Positions 6,190 to 13,660 of a stretch of DNA of 13,660 bases are shown one piece after another. The notes under the pieces are model-generated. The model was not told the DNA's origin and did not search any database. It saw nothing but the letters and a program-made list of their open reading frames with translations. A program made the translations under genes and the position numbers. Source of the DNA: Clostridia bacterium (lineage in GTDB: Bacteria; Bacillota; Clostridia; Oscillospirales; CAG-272); the NCBI GenBank assembly GCA_900770145.1, contig CAAGJL010000253.1, positions 1 through 13,660 of the forward strand. Reading direction: 5' to 3'. Positions within the stretch are counted from its first letter, which is position 1, and the number at the start of each line of letters is the position of its first letter.

Positions 6190-6225
6190 CCCCCGCCCCG
6201 ACCCACGCGTGGGTCGGGGCGGGGG
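6190..6225. repeat. 36-nt perfect GC-rich palindrome
   Basis: The sequence is its own reverse complement over 36 nt, centred on ACGCGT at 6205-6210, with 18-nt arms almost entirely G and C. It lies about 220 nt past the fhs stop and 24 nt upstream of the -35 box of the membrane-protein promoter. As RNA it would give an extremely stable hairpin and could end the purine transcript. No clear U-run follows on either strand, so a protein-binding site or cruciform is also possible. Confidence 0.7.
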
Positions 6226-6446
6226 TGTGTGGCTTGCCGGAGTTACCGGGGGGTTGCCGCCGAAAAAGATATCACGCTTTTTAGGGGAAATCTGCTCGGT
6301 TTACGCGTCTGAAAACGCCGTATTACGGTGTCCCGGAAAAGGGGACACATACGAATGCTTCGGCTCCGGAAGGAAGGCAAAGTCTGCCGGATCCCCCCTC
6401 GCGGAGCGGTTTTTTGCAAGCGCCGGTGTCTGCAAAAACGGAAACA
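6226..6446. other. Non-coding stretch downstream of fhs
   Basis: No gene is supported here. Weak inverted repeats are visible: GTGTCCC (6328-6334) with GGGACAC (6342-6348), and TTTTTGCA (6411-6418) with TGCAAAAA (6431-6438) right after the fhs stop. Neither has the form of a terminator for the leftward operon. Confidence 0.6.
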
Positions 6447-8123
6447 TCAGAACAGTCCCGTGATTTTTCCGGTTTCGTCCACGTCAATCCGCTCCGCCGC
6501 CGGCGACTTCGGAAGCCCCGGCATCGTCATAATATCTCCCGTAAGCACCACGACAAAACCGGCGCCGGAGGAAACGCGCACATTCCGGACGGTTACGTCA
6601 AAGTTTTCGGGAGCTCCGGGTTTCGTCGGATCATCCGAAAAGCTGTATTGCGTTTTTGCAATGCAAACAGGGCAGTTTCCAAAGCCAAGCGCCTCCAGTG
6701 CGTCCAGTTGTTTTTTTGCGGCGGGGAGCAGGACGATTCCCGTTCCGCCGTAAACGCGCCGGACGACCGTCTCTACCTTTTCTTTCAGAGGCATTTCATC
6801 CGGATAGGCAAATCGGAAATGCGACGGCTCCTCTTCGCAGAGACGAACGACCTCACGTGCAAGCGCTTCGCCCCCCTTACCGCCTTCCGCGTGAACGGTG
6901 GAGAGGATGGCGTTGACTCCCGTCTCTCGGCATTTTTCCATCAGAAGTGCGATTTCCCGGTCTGTATCTGTCGGAAACCGGTTGACGGCAACCACAACCG
7001 GCAACCCGTAAACGTTTTTCAGGTTGGAAACATGGCGCATAAGGTTGGGAAGCCCTGCCTCCAAAGCCGCCGGATTCTCTGCGGCAAGTTCCGCTTTGGA
7101 AACGCCGCCGTGCATTTTCAGTGCCCGTATCGTTGCCACAACGACGGCGGCATCCGGAGCAAGCCCCGCCATGCGGCATTTGATGTCCAGAAACTTTTCC
7201 GCGCCGAGATCCGCGCCGAATCCGGCTTCCGTCACGGCGTAGTCACCTGCTTTGAGCGCCATCCGCGTGGCAAGCACCGAGTTGCAGCCGTGCGCAATGT
7301 TGGCAAAGGGACCGCCGTGTACAAATGCGGGCGTTCCTTCCAGCGTCTGCACCAGATTCGGTTTGAGTGCGTCCCGAAGAAGCGCGGTCATGGCGCCCGC
7401 CGCTTTCAGATCGCCCGCGGTGACGGGACGCTCGTCATAGGTATAGCCCACAATGATGCGGGACAGCCGGGTTTTCAGATCCGAAACGGAGGAGGACAGG
7501 CAAAGCACCGCCATAATCTCCGAGGCGACCGTGATGTCGAAACCGTCCTCGCGCGGCGTGCCGTTGACCCGACCGCCGAGTCCGTCCACCACGAAACGAA
7601 GCTGCCGGTCGTTCATATCGACGCAGCGCTTCCAGGTGATTCTGCGCGGGTCGATTCCGAGCGCGTTCCCTTGCTGAATGTGATTGTCAAGCATGGCGGC
7701 AAGCAGATTGTTTGCCGCACCGATGGCATGAAAATCCCCGGTGAAATGCAGATTGATATCCTCCATCGGAATCACCTGCGCGTACCCGCCGCCGGCAGCT
7801 CCCCCCTTCACTCCGAACACGGGACCGAGGGAAGGCTCCCGGAGCGCGACGACCGCTTTTTTGCCGATCCGGGCAAGTCCGTCAGCCAGACCTATGGTTG
7901 TGGTTGTTTTTCCTTCACCGGCGGGGGTCGGCGTAATTGCGGTCACAAGGATCAGCTTTCCGTTCTTCTTTTCGCCGGAATTCAGATAGGAAAGATCGAT
8001 TTTCGCTTTGTAATTTCCGTATTGCTCCACAAATTCCGGTGCGATTCCGGCGCGCCCGGCAATTTCCGAAATATGCTTCGGGCGGCAGCTTTGTGCAATT
8101 TCAATATCCGATAAAACAGCCAT
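6447..8123 (-). CDS. fhs: Formate-tetrahydrofolate ligase (10-formyl-THF synthetase)
   Basis: Catalyses formate + ATP + tetrahydrofolate to 10-formyl-THF + ADP + phosphate in the cytoplasm. The 558-aa length matches the family. The ATP-binding loop TPTPAGEGKTT is at 64-74, and the family signature follows at about 96-130 (EPSLGPVFGVKGGAAGGGYA and then IPMEDINLHFTGD). The C-terminal part also fits (GTGIVLLPAAKKQLDALEAL and a GDIMTMPGLP ending). The start at 8123 has AAGGAG at 8131-8136, 7 nt away, which overlaps the purL stop codon. Only 11 bp separate it from purL, so it is the last gene of the purine operon. There it would supply the formyl donor for PurH, the first gene visible here. In acetogens the same enzyme serves the Wood-Ljungdahl pathway, but the context here favours purine and one-carbon supply. 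Confidence 0.97.
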   Translation of the reverse strand: MAVLSDIEIAQSCRPKHISEIAGRAGIAPEFVEQYGNYKAKIDLSYLNSGEKKNGKLILVTAITPTPAGEGKTTTTIGLADGLARIGKKAVVALREPSLGPVFGVKGGAAGGGYAQVIPMEDINLHFTGDFHAIGAANNLLAAMLDNHIQQGNALGIDPRRITWKRCVDMNDRQLRFVVDGLGGRVNGTPREDGFDITVASEIMAVLCLSSSVSDLKTRLSRIIVGYTYDERPVTAGDLKAAGAMTALLRDALKPNLVQTLEGTPAFVHGGPFANIAHGCNSVLATRMALKAGDYAVTEAGFGADLGAEKFLDIKCRMAGLAPDAAVVVATIRALKMHGGVSKAELAAENPAALEAGLPNLMRHVSNLKNVYGLPVVVAVNRFPTDTDREIALLMEKCRETGVNAILSTVHAEGGKGGEALAREVVRLCEEEPSHFRFAYPDEMPLKEKVETVVRRVYGGTGIVLLPAAKKQLDALEALGFGNCPVCIAKTQYSFSDDPTKPGAPENFDVTVRNVRVSSGAGFVVVLTGDIMTMPGLPKSPAAERIDVDETGKITGLF

Positions 8124-8134
8124 GTCGGTTCTCC

Positions 8135-11100
8135 TTACTTTTTGAAATATCTGACCGCGGATTCAAACATCCGGATGTCGTAGTTTCCGGGGACGTTCTT
8201 GTAAAGCCCGTTCCCGATGCGCTCGCTGTGTCCCATTTTTCCGAACACTCTGCCGTCCGGCGAGGTGATTCCCTCTACGGCGCCTGCGGAGTCGTTCGGA
8301 TTGAAGCGGATGTCATTGCTTGCATTTCCGGAAAAATCCGCGTACTGTGTTGCAATCTGTCCGTTGGCGGCGAGACGCGCGAGGCATTCGTCGTCGGCAA
8401 GAAATCTGCCTTCCCCATGGGAGATGGGAACATTGACAATCTCGCCGACCTGCATCAGCGAAAGCCACGGGGATTTGTTGGAAACAATGCGCGTGCGCAC
8501 AATCCGGGACTGATGTCGTGCAATGGTGTTGTAGGTAAGCGTCGGGAAAGAGGCGTCCGGCTCCATGATTTTTCCGAACGGAACCAATCCCAATTTGATC
8601 AGTGCCTGAAATCCGTTGCAGATGCCGCACATCAGCCCGTCCCGCTTTTCCAGCAGATTGGTGACCTCTTCCCGGATTTCCGGGTTCCGGAAGAATGCGG
8701 TAATGAATTTCCCGCTTCCGTCCGGCTCGTCCCCGCCGGAAAACCCGCCGGGCAGAAAGACAATCTGCGAATCTTTCAGCTTTGCGGCAAATTCCGAAAC
8801 GCTTGCCGCAATATCCGCGGCGTTGAGGTTCCGGATGACGGTGATTTCCGGGATTGCCCCGGCGTCCGCAACGGCTTTGGCGGAATCGTATTCACAGTTG
8901 GTACCGGGGAAGACCGGGATCAATACCCGCGGCTTTGCCACCCGGATTGCGGGGGCATAACAGGGTTCGCTCGCCTGATAGGAGAGCGTTTTCGGCTTCG
9001 GCGCACGGTTTTTGATGTTGCACGGGAAGACGCTCTCCAGCTTCTCTTCATAAACGGAGAGCAGGGAATCGAGCGAAACTTTTTCGGTGCCGTGCGTAAT
9101 TTCCGGAGCATCGGACGTTGTCCCGAGGATCTGATAGCCCTCGGCACCCTCTGCCATTTCCAGAAGGAACGAGGCGTAACTGTTTCGGAACAGTTCATCT
9201 GTCGGAATGTGGTCTGCATAAGCAAAGCCGATGCCGTTGCCGAAACACATTTTCATGATTGCCGCGGCAATGCCGCCCATTCCCGGCGTGTAGCAGGAAA
9301 CGGCTTTTCCGCTGTGAAGGAGTGCGGTGACCCGGTCCAGAACCGAAAGGAGAGATTTGGTCTGCGGCAACCCGTTTTCGTCGCAGTCGGCGCGGAGCAG
9401 AATGACCGGATGTCCGGCTGCTTTGAATTCCGGAGAGACAATGTCGGCGACTTTTGCGGTCGTGACGGCGAAAGAAACCAGCGTTGGCGGAACATCCAGC
9501 TTCTCAAAGCTTCCGCTCATGGAGTCCTTTCCGCCGATTGCGGCGATACCAAGCTCCATTTGCGCCCGGAATGCGCCGAGGAGTGCCGCAACGGGTTCTC
9601 CCCAGCGTGCGCCGTCCTTTCCGGGGTGCTTGAAATATTCCTGAAAGGTCAGATAAACCTTTTTGAAATCGGCGCCGGACGCGATGAGCTTGCAGACCGA
9701 TTCCACGACGGCGAAATAAGCGCCGTGGAAGGGACTTTTTTCAGACAGGAACGGGTTGTACCCGAACGCCATGAGAGAGCAGTCGTCGGTATGCTTTTTT
9801 TCCACGGAGATTTTCTGCACCATCGCTTGCGCCGGGGTAAGCTGATGGCGTCCGCCAAACGGCATAAGCACGGTTCCGGCACCGATGGTGGAATCAAACC
9901 GTTCCGCCAACCCGCGCTTGGAGCAGACATTGAGGTCTCCCGCCAGAGTGAGATAACGCTCCCGGAAGGGCGCCTCCTGGTCGGTCCCGTCAGACGGGAG
10001 CGGGGCTTTCGTCCGGATCCGGATGTGCTTTTCGGCACCGTTGGAATTGAGAAATTCCCGGCTGATATTCACGATTTCCGTGCCGTTCCATGTCATGCGG
10101 AGGCGCCTGTCGTCCGTCACGCGCGCAACGGGCGTAGCCATGAGATTTTCTTCATGCGCAAGCTGCAGAAAGGGATCGACGTCTTCGGGTGCTACCACAA
10201 CCGCCATGCGCTCCTGGCTTTCGCTGATTGCAAGCTCGGTTCCGTCCAGCCCCTCATACTTTTTCGGAACCGCGTCGAGGTTGATCAGAAGCCCGTCGGC
10301 GAGTTCCCCGATGGCAACAGAGACTCCGCCGGCACCGAAATCGTTGCATTTTTTGATTTTGCGGCAGGCATCCGGGTTGCGGAACAGCCGCTGAAGCTTA
10401 CGCTCCTCCGGCGCGTTTCCTTTTTGCACCTCGGCACCGCAGGTTTCCAGTGACTGCTCTGTGTGGGATTTGGAGGAGCCGGTGGCGCCGCCGCAGCCGT
10501 CACGCCCGGTGGCACCTCCCAGAAGAATGACTGCGTCCCCGGGCGCCGGCGTTTCCCGTCGGACGTTGCATTCCGGCGTCGCCGCAATTACGGCGCCGAT
10601 CTCCATGCGTTTGGCGGCATATCCGGGGTGATAGATTTCATCTACAATGCCGGTGGCAAGACCGATCTGGTTGCCGTAGGAGGAATAGCCCGCCGCGGCG
10701 GACGTCACGATCTTCCGCTGCGGCAGTTTGCCTTTGATGGTGTTTTCCATCGGCGTCAGCGGATCTGCGGCACCGCTGACCCGCATGGCGCCGTAGACAT
10801 AGGAACGACCGGACAGCGGGTCGCGGATTGCGCCGCCGATACAGGTGGCGGCACCGCCGAACGGCTCGATTTCTGTCGGATGGTTGTGGGTTTCGTTTTT
10901 GAACAGCAGGAGCCACGGCTCCTTGACGCCGTCCGCCTCCACTTCCATCTTCACCGTGCAGGCGTTGATTTCGTCGCTTTCATCCAGATCCGGGAGCTTT
11001 CCCTCACGTTTCAGTGCCCGGGCGGCGATGGTGGCGATGTCCATCAGACAAACCGGCGCCGTTCTGCCGAGCTTCCGGCGCAGCTCCAGATATTCCTCAT

Positions 11101-11833
11101 AGGTTTTTTGCAGGAGCGGGTCTTCAAAGTCAACGGAGTCAATGACCGTCAGAAACGTCGTATGCCGGCAGTGATCGGACCAGTAGGTGTCCGTCATGCG
11201 AAGCTCCGTCATGGTGGGGTCACGCTTCTCGGAGCGGAAATAACGCTGGAAAAAGACAAGATCGTCAATGTCCATGGCAAGTCCGTGTTTTTGACGGAAG
11301 GTTTCCAGCGCCGGGCAATCAAGTCCGGTAAAACCGTTCAGTGTTTCCACCTTTTCCGGAATCTCATAGGGGATGCGGAGCGTTTCGGGGAGATCCAGTG
11401 ACGCTTCTCTTGCTTCCACCGGATTGATGACGTACTTCTTGATCCGGGAGATTTCCGCGTCCGTCAGCTCTCCCGAAAGAATATAGACCTTTGCCGTCCG
11501 GATCAGCGGGCGGACGGATCTGGAAAGAATCTGAATACACTGCGCCGCGGAGTCCGCGCGCTGGTCAAACTGCCCGGGAAGATATTCCACGGCAAACACG
11601 GTTCCGCCCCCCGCGTCGAAGGTATCGCTCACCGTGTCAAGCTGCGGCTCCGAAAAGACGGTCTTTTTTGCCGCGGAAAACAGCTCCCGGGAAATGTTTT
11701 CCGCATCGTAGCGGTTGATGATACGCACCCCGCGCAGAGCGGGAATTCCGAGCAGGGAAACGGCTTCCTGATAAAGCGTTGCCGCTTCCGCCGCAAGCTC
11801 CGGCTTTTTTTCAACGTAGACCCGGTAAACCAT
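8135..11833 (-). CDS. purL: Phosphoribosylformylglycinamidine synthase, single-chain with glutaminase domain
   Basis: Converts FGAR, glutamine and ATP to FGAM in the fourth step of purine synthesis. The 1232-aa chain contains all three parts that are separate PurS, PurL and PurQ proteins in Bacillus. The N-terminal PurS-like part is about 1-155. The synthetase core runs from about 160 to 960, with FKNETHNHPTEIEPFGGAAT at 311-330 and a glycine-rich GGATGRDGCGGATGSS at about 439-454. The class-I glutaminase is at about 968-1232, with nucleophile Cys1072 in CGICNGFQ and His1202/Glu1204 in GHSERIG. All glutaminase residues are present, so it should use glutamine itself. The start at 11833 has GGAG 8 nt upstream. 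Only 2 bp separate it from purD, and it probably depends on coupled translation. The single-chain form is typical of Clostridia and Proteobacteria. Confidence 0.97.
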   Translation of the reverse strand: MVYRVYVEKKPELAAEAATLYQEAVSLLGIPALRGVRIINRYDAENISRELFSAAKKTVFSEPQLDTVSDTFDAGGGTVFAVEYLPGQFDQRADSAAQCIQILSRSVRPLIRTAKVYILSGELTDAEISRIKKYVINPVEAREASLDLPETLRIPYEIPEKVETLNGFTGLDCPALETFRQKHGLAMDIDDLVFFQRYFRSEKRDPTMTELRMTDTYWSDHCRHTTFLTVIDSVDFEDPLLQKTYEEYLELRRKLGRTAPVCLMDIATIAARALKREGKLPDLDESDEINACTVKMEVEADGVKEPWLLLFKNETHNHPTEIEPFGGAATCIGGAIRDPLSGRSYVYGAMRVSGAADPLTPMENTIKGKLPQRKIVTSAAAGYSSYGNQIGLATGIVDEIYHPGYAAKRMEIGAVIAATPECNVRRETPAPGDAVILLGGATGRDGCGGATGSSKSHTEQSLETCGAEVQKGNAPEERKLQRLFRNPDACRKIKKCNDFGAGGVSVAIGELADGLLINLDAVPKKYEGLDGTELAISESQERMAVVVAPEDVDPFLQLAHEENLMATPVARVTDDRRLRMTWNGTEIVNISREFLNSNGAEKHIRIRTKAPLPSDGTDQEAPFRERYLTLAGDLNVCSKRGLAERFDSTIGAGTVLMPFGGRHQLTPAQAMVQKISVEKKHTDDCSLMAFGYNPFLSEKSPFHGAYFAVVESVCKLIASGADFKKVYLTFQEYFKHPGKDGARWGEPVAALLGAFRAQMELGIAAIGGKDSMSGSFEKLDVPPTLVSFAVTTAKVADIVSPEFKAAGHPVILLRADCDENGLPQTKSLLSVLDRVTALLHSGKAVSCYTPGMGGIAAAIMKMCFGNGIGFAYADHIPTDELFRNSYASFLLEMAEGAEGYQILGTTSDAPEITHGTEKVSLDSLLSVYEEKLESVFPCNIKNRAPKPKTLSYQASEPCYAPAIRVAKPRVLIPVFPGTNCEYDSAKAVADAGAIPEITVIRNLNAADIAASVSEFAAKLKDSQIVFLPGGFSGGDEPDGSGKFITAFFRNPEIREEVTNLLEKRDGLMCGICNGFQALIKLGLVPFGKIMEPDASFPTLTYNTIARHQSRIVRTRIVSNKSPWLSLMQVGEIVNVPISHGEGRFLADDECLARLAANGQIATQYADFSGNASNDIRFNPNDSAGAVEGITSPDGRVFGKMGHSERIGNGLYKNVPGNYDIRMFESAVRYFKK

Positions 11834-11835
11834 CT

Positions 11836-13104
11836 TTATTTCTCCGTTCTCATCAGCGCCCTTTTGCCGATGTCTTTTCTGTAATAAGCATTTTCAAACG
11901 AGATTTTACCGACCATCCGATACGCTTCGGTAACCGCGCCGCGGAGCGTGTCCGCCGTTGCCGTTACCCCAAGGACTCTGCCGCCGTTGGTGAGCAGCCT
12001 TTTTCCGTCCCGCGCGGCACCTGCGACAAAGACTGCGGAACGAAGCTCCTCCGGAATGCGGATTTCATATCCCTTCCGATAGGAGCCGGGATAGCCGTCC
12101 GACGCCATCACCACGCAGCAGGCGGCACCGTCCCGAAACTTCACGTCCGATTCGGACAGGGTTCCGTTTTCCGTTTTTTGCATCACCGTGAGAAGGTCGC
12201 AGTCCAGAAGGGGAAGCACCACCTGTGTTTCCGGATCTCCGAAGCGGCAGTTATATTCAATCACCTTCGGACCGTCCGGCGTCAGCATCAGACCGAAATA
12301 GAGACATCCGCGGAAGGTTCGCCCTTCCCGGTTCATTGCCTCCACGGTCGGGAGAAAGATTTCTTTTCTGCAGAGCTCGGCGATTTCCTCTGTATAGTAA
12401 GGATTGGGGGCAATGGTTCCCATGCCCCCGGTGTTCGGACCGAGGTCGTTGTCAAGCGCGCGCTTGTGATCCATGGAGGAGACCATCGGGACGACAACCT
12501 TTCCGTCGGTAAAGGTGAGAACGGAAACTTCCGGACCCGTGAGAAATTCTTCCATGACGATCCGATTACCGCTCTGACCGAACTTTTTGTCCCGCATGGC
12601 GTCCGTGACGGCGCGGACGGCTTCTTCACGGGTCGTTGCAACGGTCACGCCTTTGCCGAGTGCCAGGCCGTCCGCCTTGATGACCACGGGAATCGGGGCG
12701 GTTTCCAGGTATTCCAACGCCTTCGTAAGATCGTCAAAGACTTCGTATGCCGCGGTCGGAATATGATATTTTTTCATCAGATTTTTGGCAAAAACCTTGC
12801 TGCCTTCGATCATGGCGGCGTCCGCTCCGGGACCGAAGCAGGGGATTCCCGCCTCTCTCAGCCGGTCGGCACAGCCGAGCACCAGCGGATCGTCCGGCGT
12901 AACGACGGCAAAATCAATGTGTTCCCCTACGGCAAACGAAACAATCCGTTCGATTTCGCACGCCCCGATCGGAACACAAACGGCGTCTGCGGCAATTCCG
13001 CCGTTCCCCGGCAGGGCGAAAATCACCTCTGCCGCCGGATTTTCTTTCAGCTTTTTGATAATGGCGTGTTCACGCCCTCCGCTTCCCACAACAAGAAGTT
13101 TCAT
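11836..13104 (-). CDS. purD: Phosphoribosylamine-glycine ligase (GAR synthetase)
   Basis: Joins phosphoribosylamine and glycine with ATP to form GAR, the second step of purine synthesis. At 422 aa it has the usual length. Family marks are the N-terminal loop GSGGREHA (7-14), IEGSKVFAK (99-107), the ATP-grasp segment KADGLALGKGV (143-153), DHKRALDNDLGPNTGGMGT (212-230) and the metal-binding signature RFGDPETQ (287-294). The frame is open 35 codons further up, but the start at 13104 matches the family's MKLLVVGSGG. The ribosome binding site is poor: AGGT lies 10 nt upstream, and the bases directly before the ATG read ACCTCCTTTT, which resembles the 16S rRNA tail and not its complement. It follows purH by 44 nt and precedes purL by 2 nt. 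Confidence 0.97.
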   Translation of the reverse strand: MKLLVVGSGGREHAIIKKLKENPAAEVIFALPGNGGIAADAVCVPIGACEIERIVSFAVGEHIDFAVVTPDDPLVLGCADRLREAGIPCFGPGADAAMIEGSKVFAKNLMKKYHIPTAAYEVFDDLTKALEYLETAPIPVVIKADGLALGKGVTVATTREEAVRAVTDAMRDKKFGQSGNRIVMEEFLTGPEVSVLTFTDGKVVVPMVSSMDHKRALDNDLGPNTGGMGTIAPNPYYTEEIAELCRKEIFLPTVEAMNREGRTFRGCLYFGLMLTPDGPKVIEYNCRFGDPETQVVLPLLDCDLLTVMQKTENGTLSESDVKFRDGAACCVVMASDGYPGSYRKGYEIRIPEELRSAVFVAGAARDGKRLLTNGGRVLGVTATADTLRGAVTEAYRMVGKISFENAYYRKDIGKRALMRTEK

Positions 13105-13148
13105 AAAAGGAGGTACCTGCCTTTCCTGAATTTGCGGTGCTTTTCCGG

Positions 13149-13660
13149 TCAGTGATGGAACAGACGAACCCCGGTGAATGCCATGACCATTCCGTAACGG
13201 TTGCAGCATTCGATGACGGCGTCATCGCGGATGGAGCCGCCCGGCTCCGCAACGTAGCGCACACCGCTCTTCCTTGCCCGCTCAATGTTGTCGCCGAACG
13301 GGAAAAAAGCGTCGGAACCGAGCGCAACGCCGTCAATCCCGGAAAGGTAAGAGCGGATTTCCTCATCCGTGAGCGGCTCGGGACGGCACGCGAAATATTT
13401 TTGCCAGTTTCCGTCGGCACAGACATCCTCTTCGTTTTTGTTGATGTAGCCGTCGATGACATTGTCCCGCTCCGGTCTTGCCAGCGTGGGGAGAAAGGGA
13501 AGCGCGAGCACTTTTTCGTGCTGGCGGAGAAACCACGTGTCCGCTTTGCTGCCGGCAAGGCGCGTGCAGTGAATCCGGGACTGCTGCCCGGCACCGACCC
13601 CGATTGCCTGACCGTCAAACGCATAGCAGACGGAATTGGACTGCGTGTACTTGAGCGTAA
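13149..13660 (-). CDS. purH: AICAR transformylase (C-terminal part; continues beyond the window)
   Basis: The visible C-terminal ~170 residues belong to the AICAR transformylase domain, which uses 10-formyl-THF to make FAICAR late in purine synthesis. Recognisable segments are the KYTQSNSVCYA stretch, GAGQQSRIHCTRLAG, SDAFFPFGDNIERA, SGVRYVAEPGGSIRDD and the ending RLFHH. The frame runs off the right edge without a start codon. The inserted segment around CADGNWQKYF and the LFHH ending look more like eukaryotic ATIC and stand-alone bacterial transformylases than the Bacillus/E. coli PurH ending (HFKH/HFRH). Whether the IMP cyclohydrolase domain is present cannot be seen. It is the first visible gene of the leftward operon and the user of the 10-formyl-THF made by fhs at the operon's end. 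Confidence 0.95.
   Translation of the reverse strand, partial: TLKYTQSNSVCYAFDGQAIGVGAGQQSRIHCTRLAGSKADTWFLRQHEKVLALPFLPTLARPERDNVIDGYINKNEEDVCADGNWQKYFACRPEPLTDEEIRSYLSGIDGVALGSDAFFPFGDNIERARKSGVRYVAEPGGSIRDDAVIECCNRYGMVMAFTGVRLFHH

Noticed and set aside
6411..6438. Intrinsic terminator right after fhs
   Set aside because: The 8-bp inverted repeat has a 12-nt loop, and in the fhs direction the stem ends in A residues with no U-run, so it does not have terminator form.
6414..8114. 566-codon open frame opposite fhs
   Set aside because: Antisense shadow of a gene with strong motif support; no start signal and no recognisable protein.
7937..10453. Very long open frame (838 codons) on the plus strand opposite purL and fhs
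   Set aside because: It lies antisense to clear purL coding sequence, has no ribosome binding site, and its product is a Gly/Arg/Phe-rich mix with no domain. It is a consequence of codon bias in purL.
11779..13155. 458-codon frame opposite purD, and frames opposite the ABC genes (29-721, 721-1752)
   Set aside because: All are antisense to motif-rich genes and lack start signals.
13105..13209. N-terminal extension of purD to the ATG at 13209
   Set aside because: The extra 35 residues overlap the end of purH and look unlike any PurD; the family begins with the MKLLVVGSGG seen at 13104.
1..13660. CRISPR array, transposase, integrase, toxin-antitoxin or phage-defence genes
   Set aside because: Looked for regularly spaced repeats and for such protein motifs on both strands and found none.

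Overview
The window looks like a chromosomal segment from a moderately GC-rich Clostridia-type Firmicute (gut Oscillospiraceae-like lineages are a plausible home). The grounds are AAGGAG-type ribosome binding sites, sigma-A promoters close to consensus, a single-chain PurL carrying its own glutaminase domain, and a formate-tetrahydrofolate ligase inside a purine operon. The placement is inferred from gene content; no marker gene is present.

Left part (1-1713, rightward): the last 41 codons of an unidentified protein, then a two-gene ABC-2 exporter. The ATPase and the membrane protein overlap by ATGA and are probably translationally coupled. An intergenic stretch (1714-2106) follows, with a long perfect inverted repeat and a strong bidirectional terminator.

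Middle part (2107-4967): a divergent pair made of an AraC-family regulator (leftward) and a cytoplasmic GH127 / DUF1680 beta-L-arabinofuranosidase-type enzyme (rightward). About 125-140 bp separate them. The gap holds two face-to-face sigma-A promoters and two 10-bp palindromes, as expected for a local sugar-responsive regulator and its target. The pair is visibly less GC-rich than the ABC genes to its left. A structured non-coding stretch (4968-5226) follows, with chained hairpins, a degraded tRNA-Met-like 3' half and a 20-bp-stem terminator.

Right of that is a leftward orphan gene for a five-helix membrane protein of unknown function (5227-6057), with its own promoter of exact TTGACA-17-TATAAT consensus. 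The 6121-6446 gap carries that promoter and a 36-nt perfect GC-rich palindrome.

Right half (6447-13660, leftward): a tight purine operon in transcription order purH (AICAR transformylase, C-terminal part only), purD, purL (1232 aa, fused with glutaminase) and fhs. Fhs makes 10-formyl-THF from formate, and PurH consumes that cofactor, so the operon pairs the enzyme with its one-carbon supply. The operon head and its promoter lie outside the window.

No mobile element, CRISPR array, rRNA or intact tRNA was seen. I found no convincing new multi-gene system. The best leads are the unrecognised membrane protein, the structured non-coding stretch at 4968-5211 and the overlapping promoters at 3006-3092.
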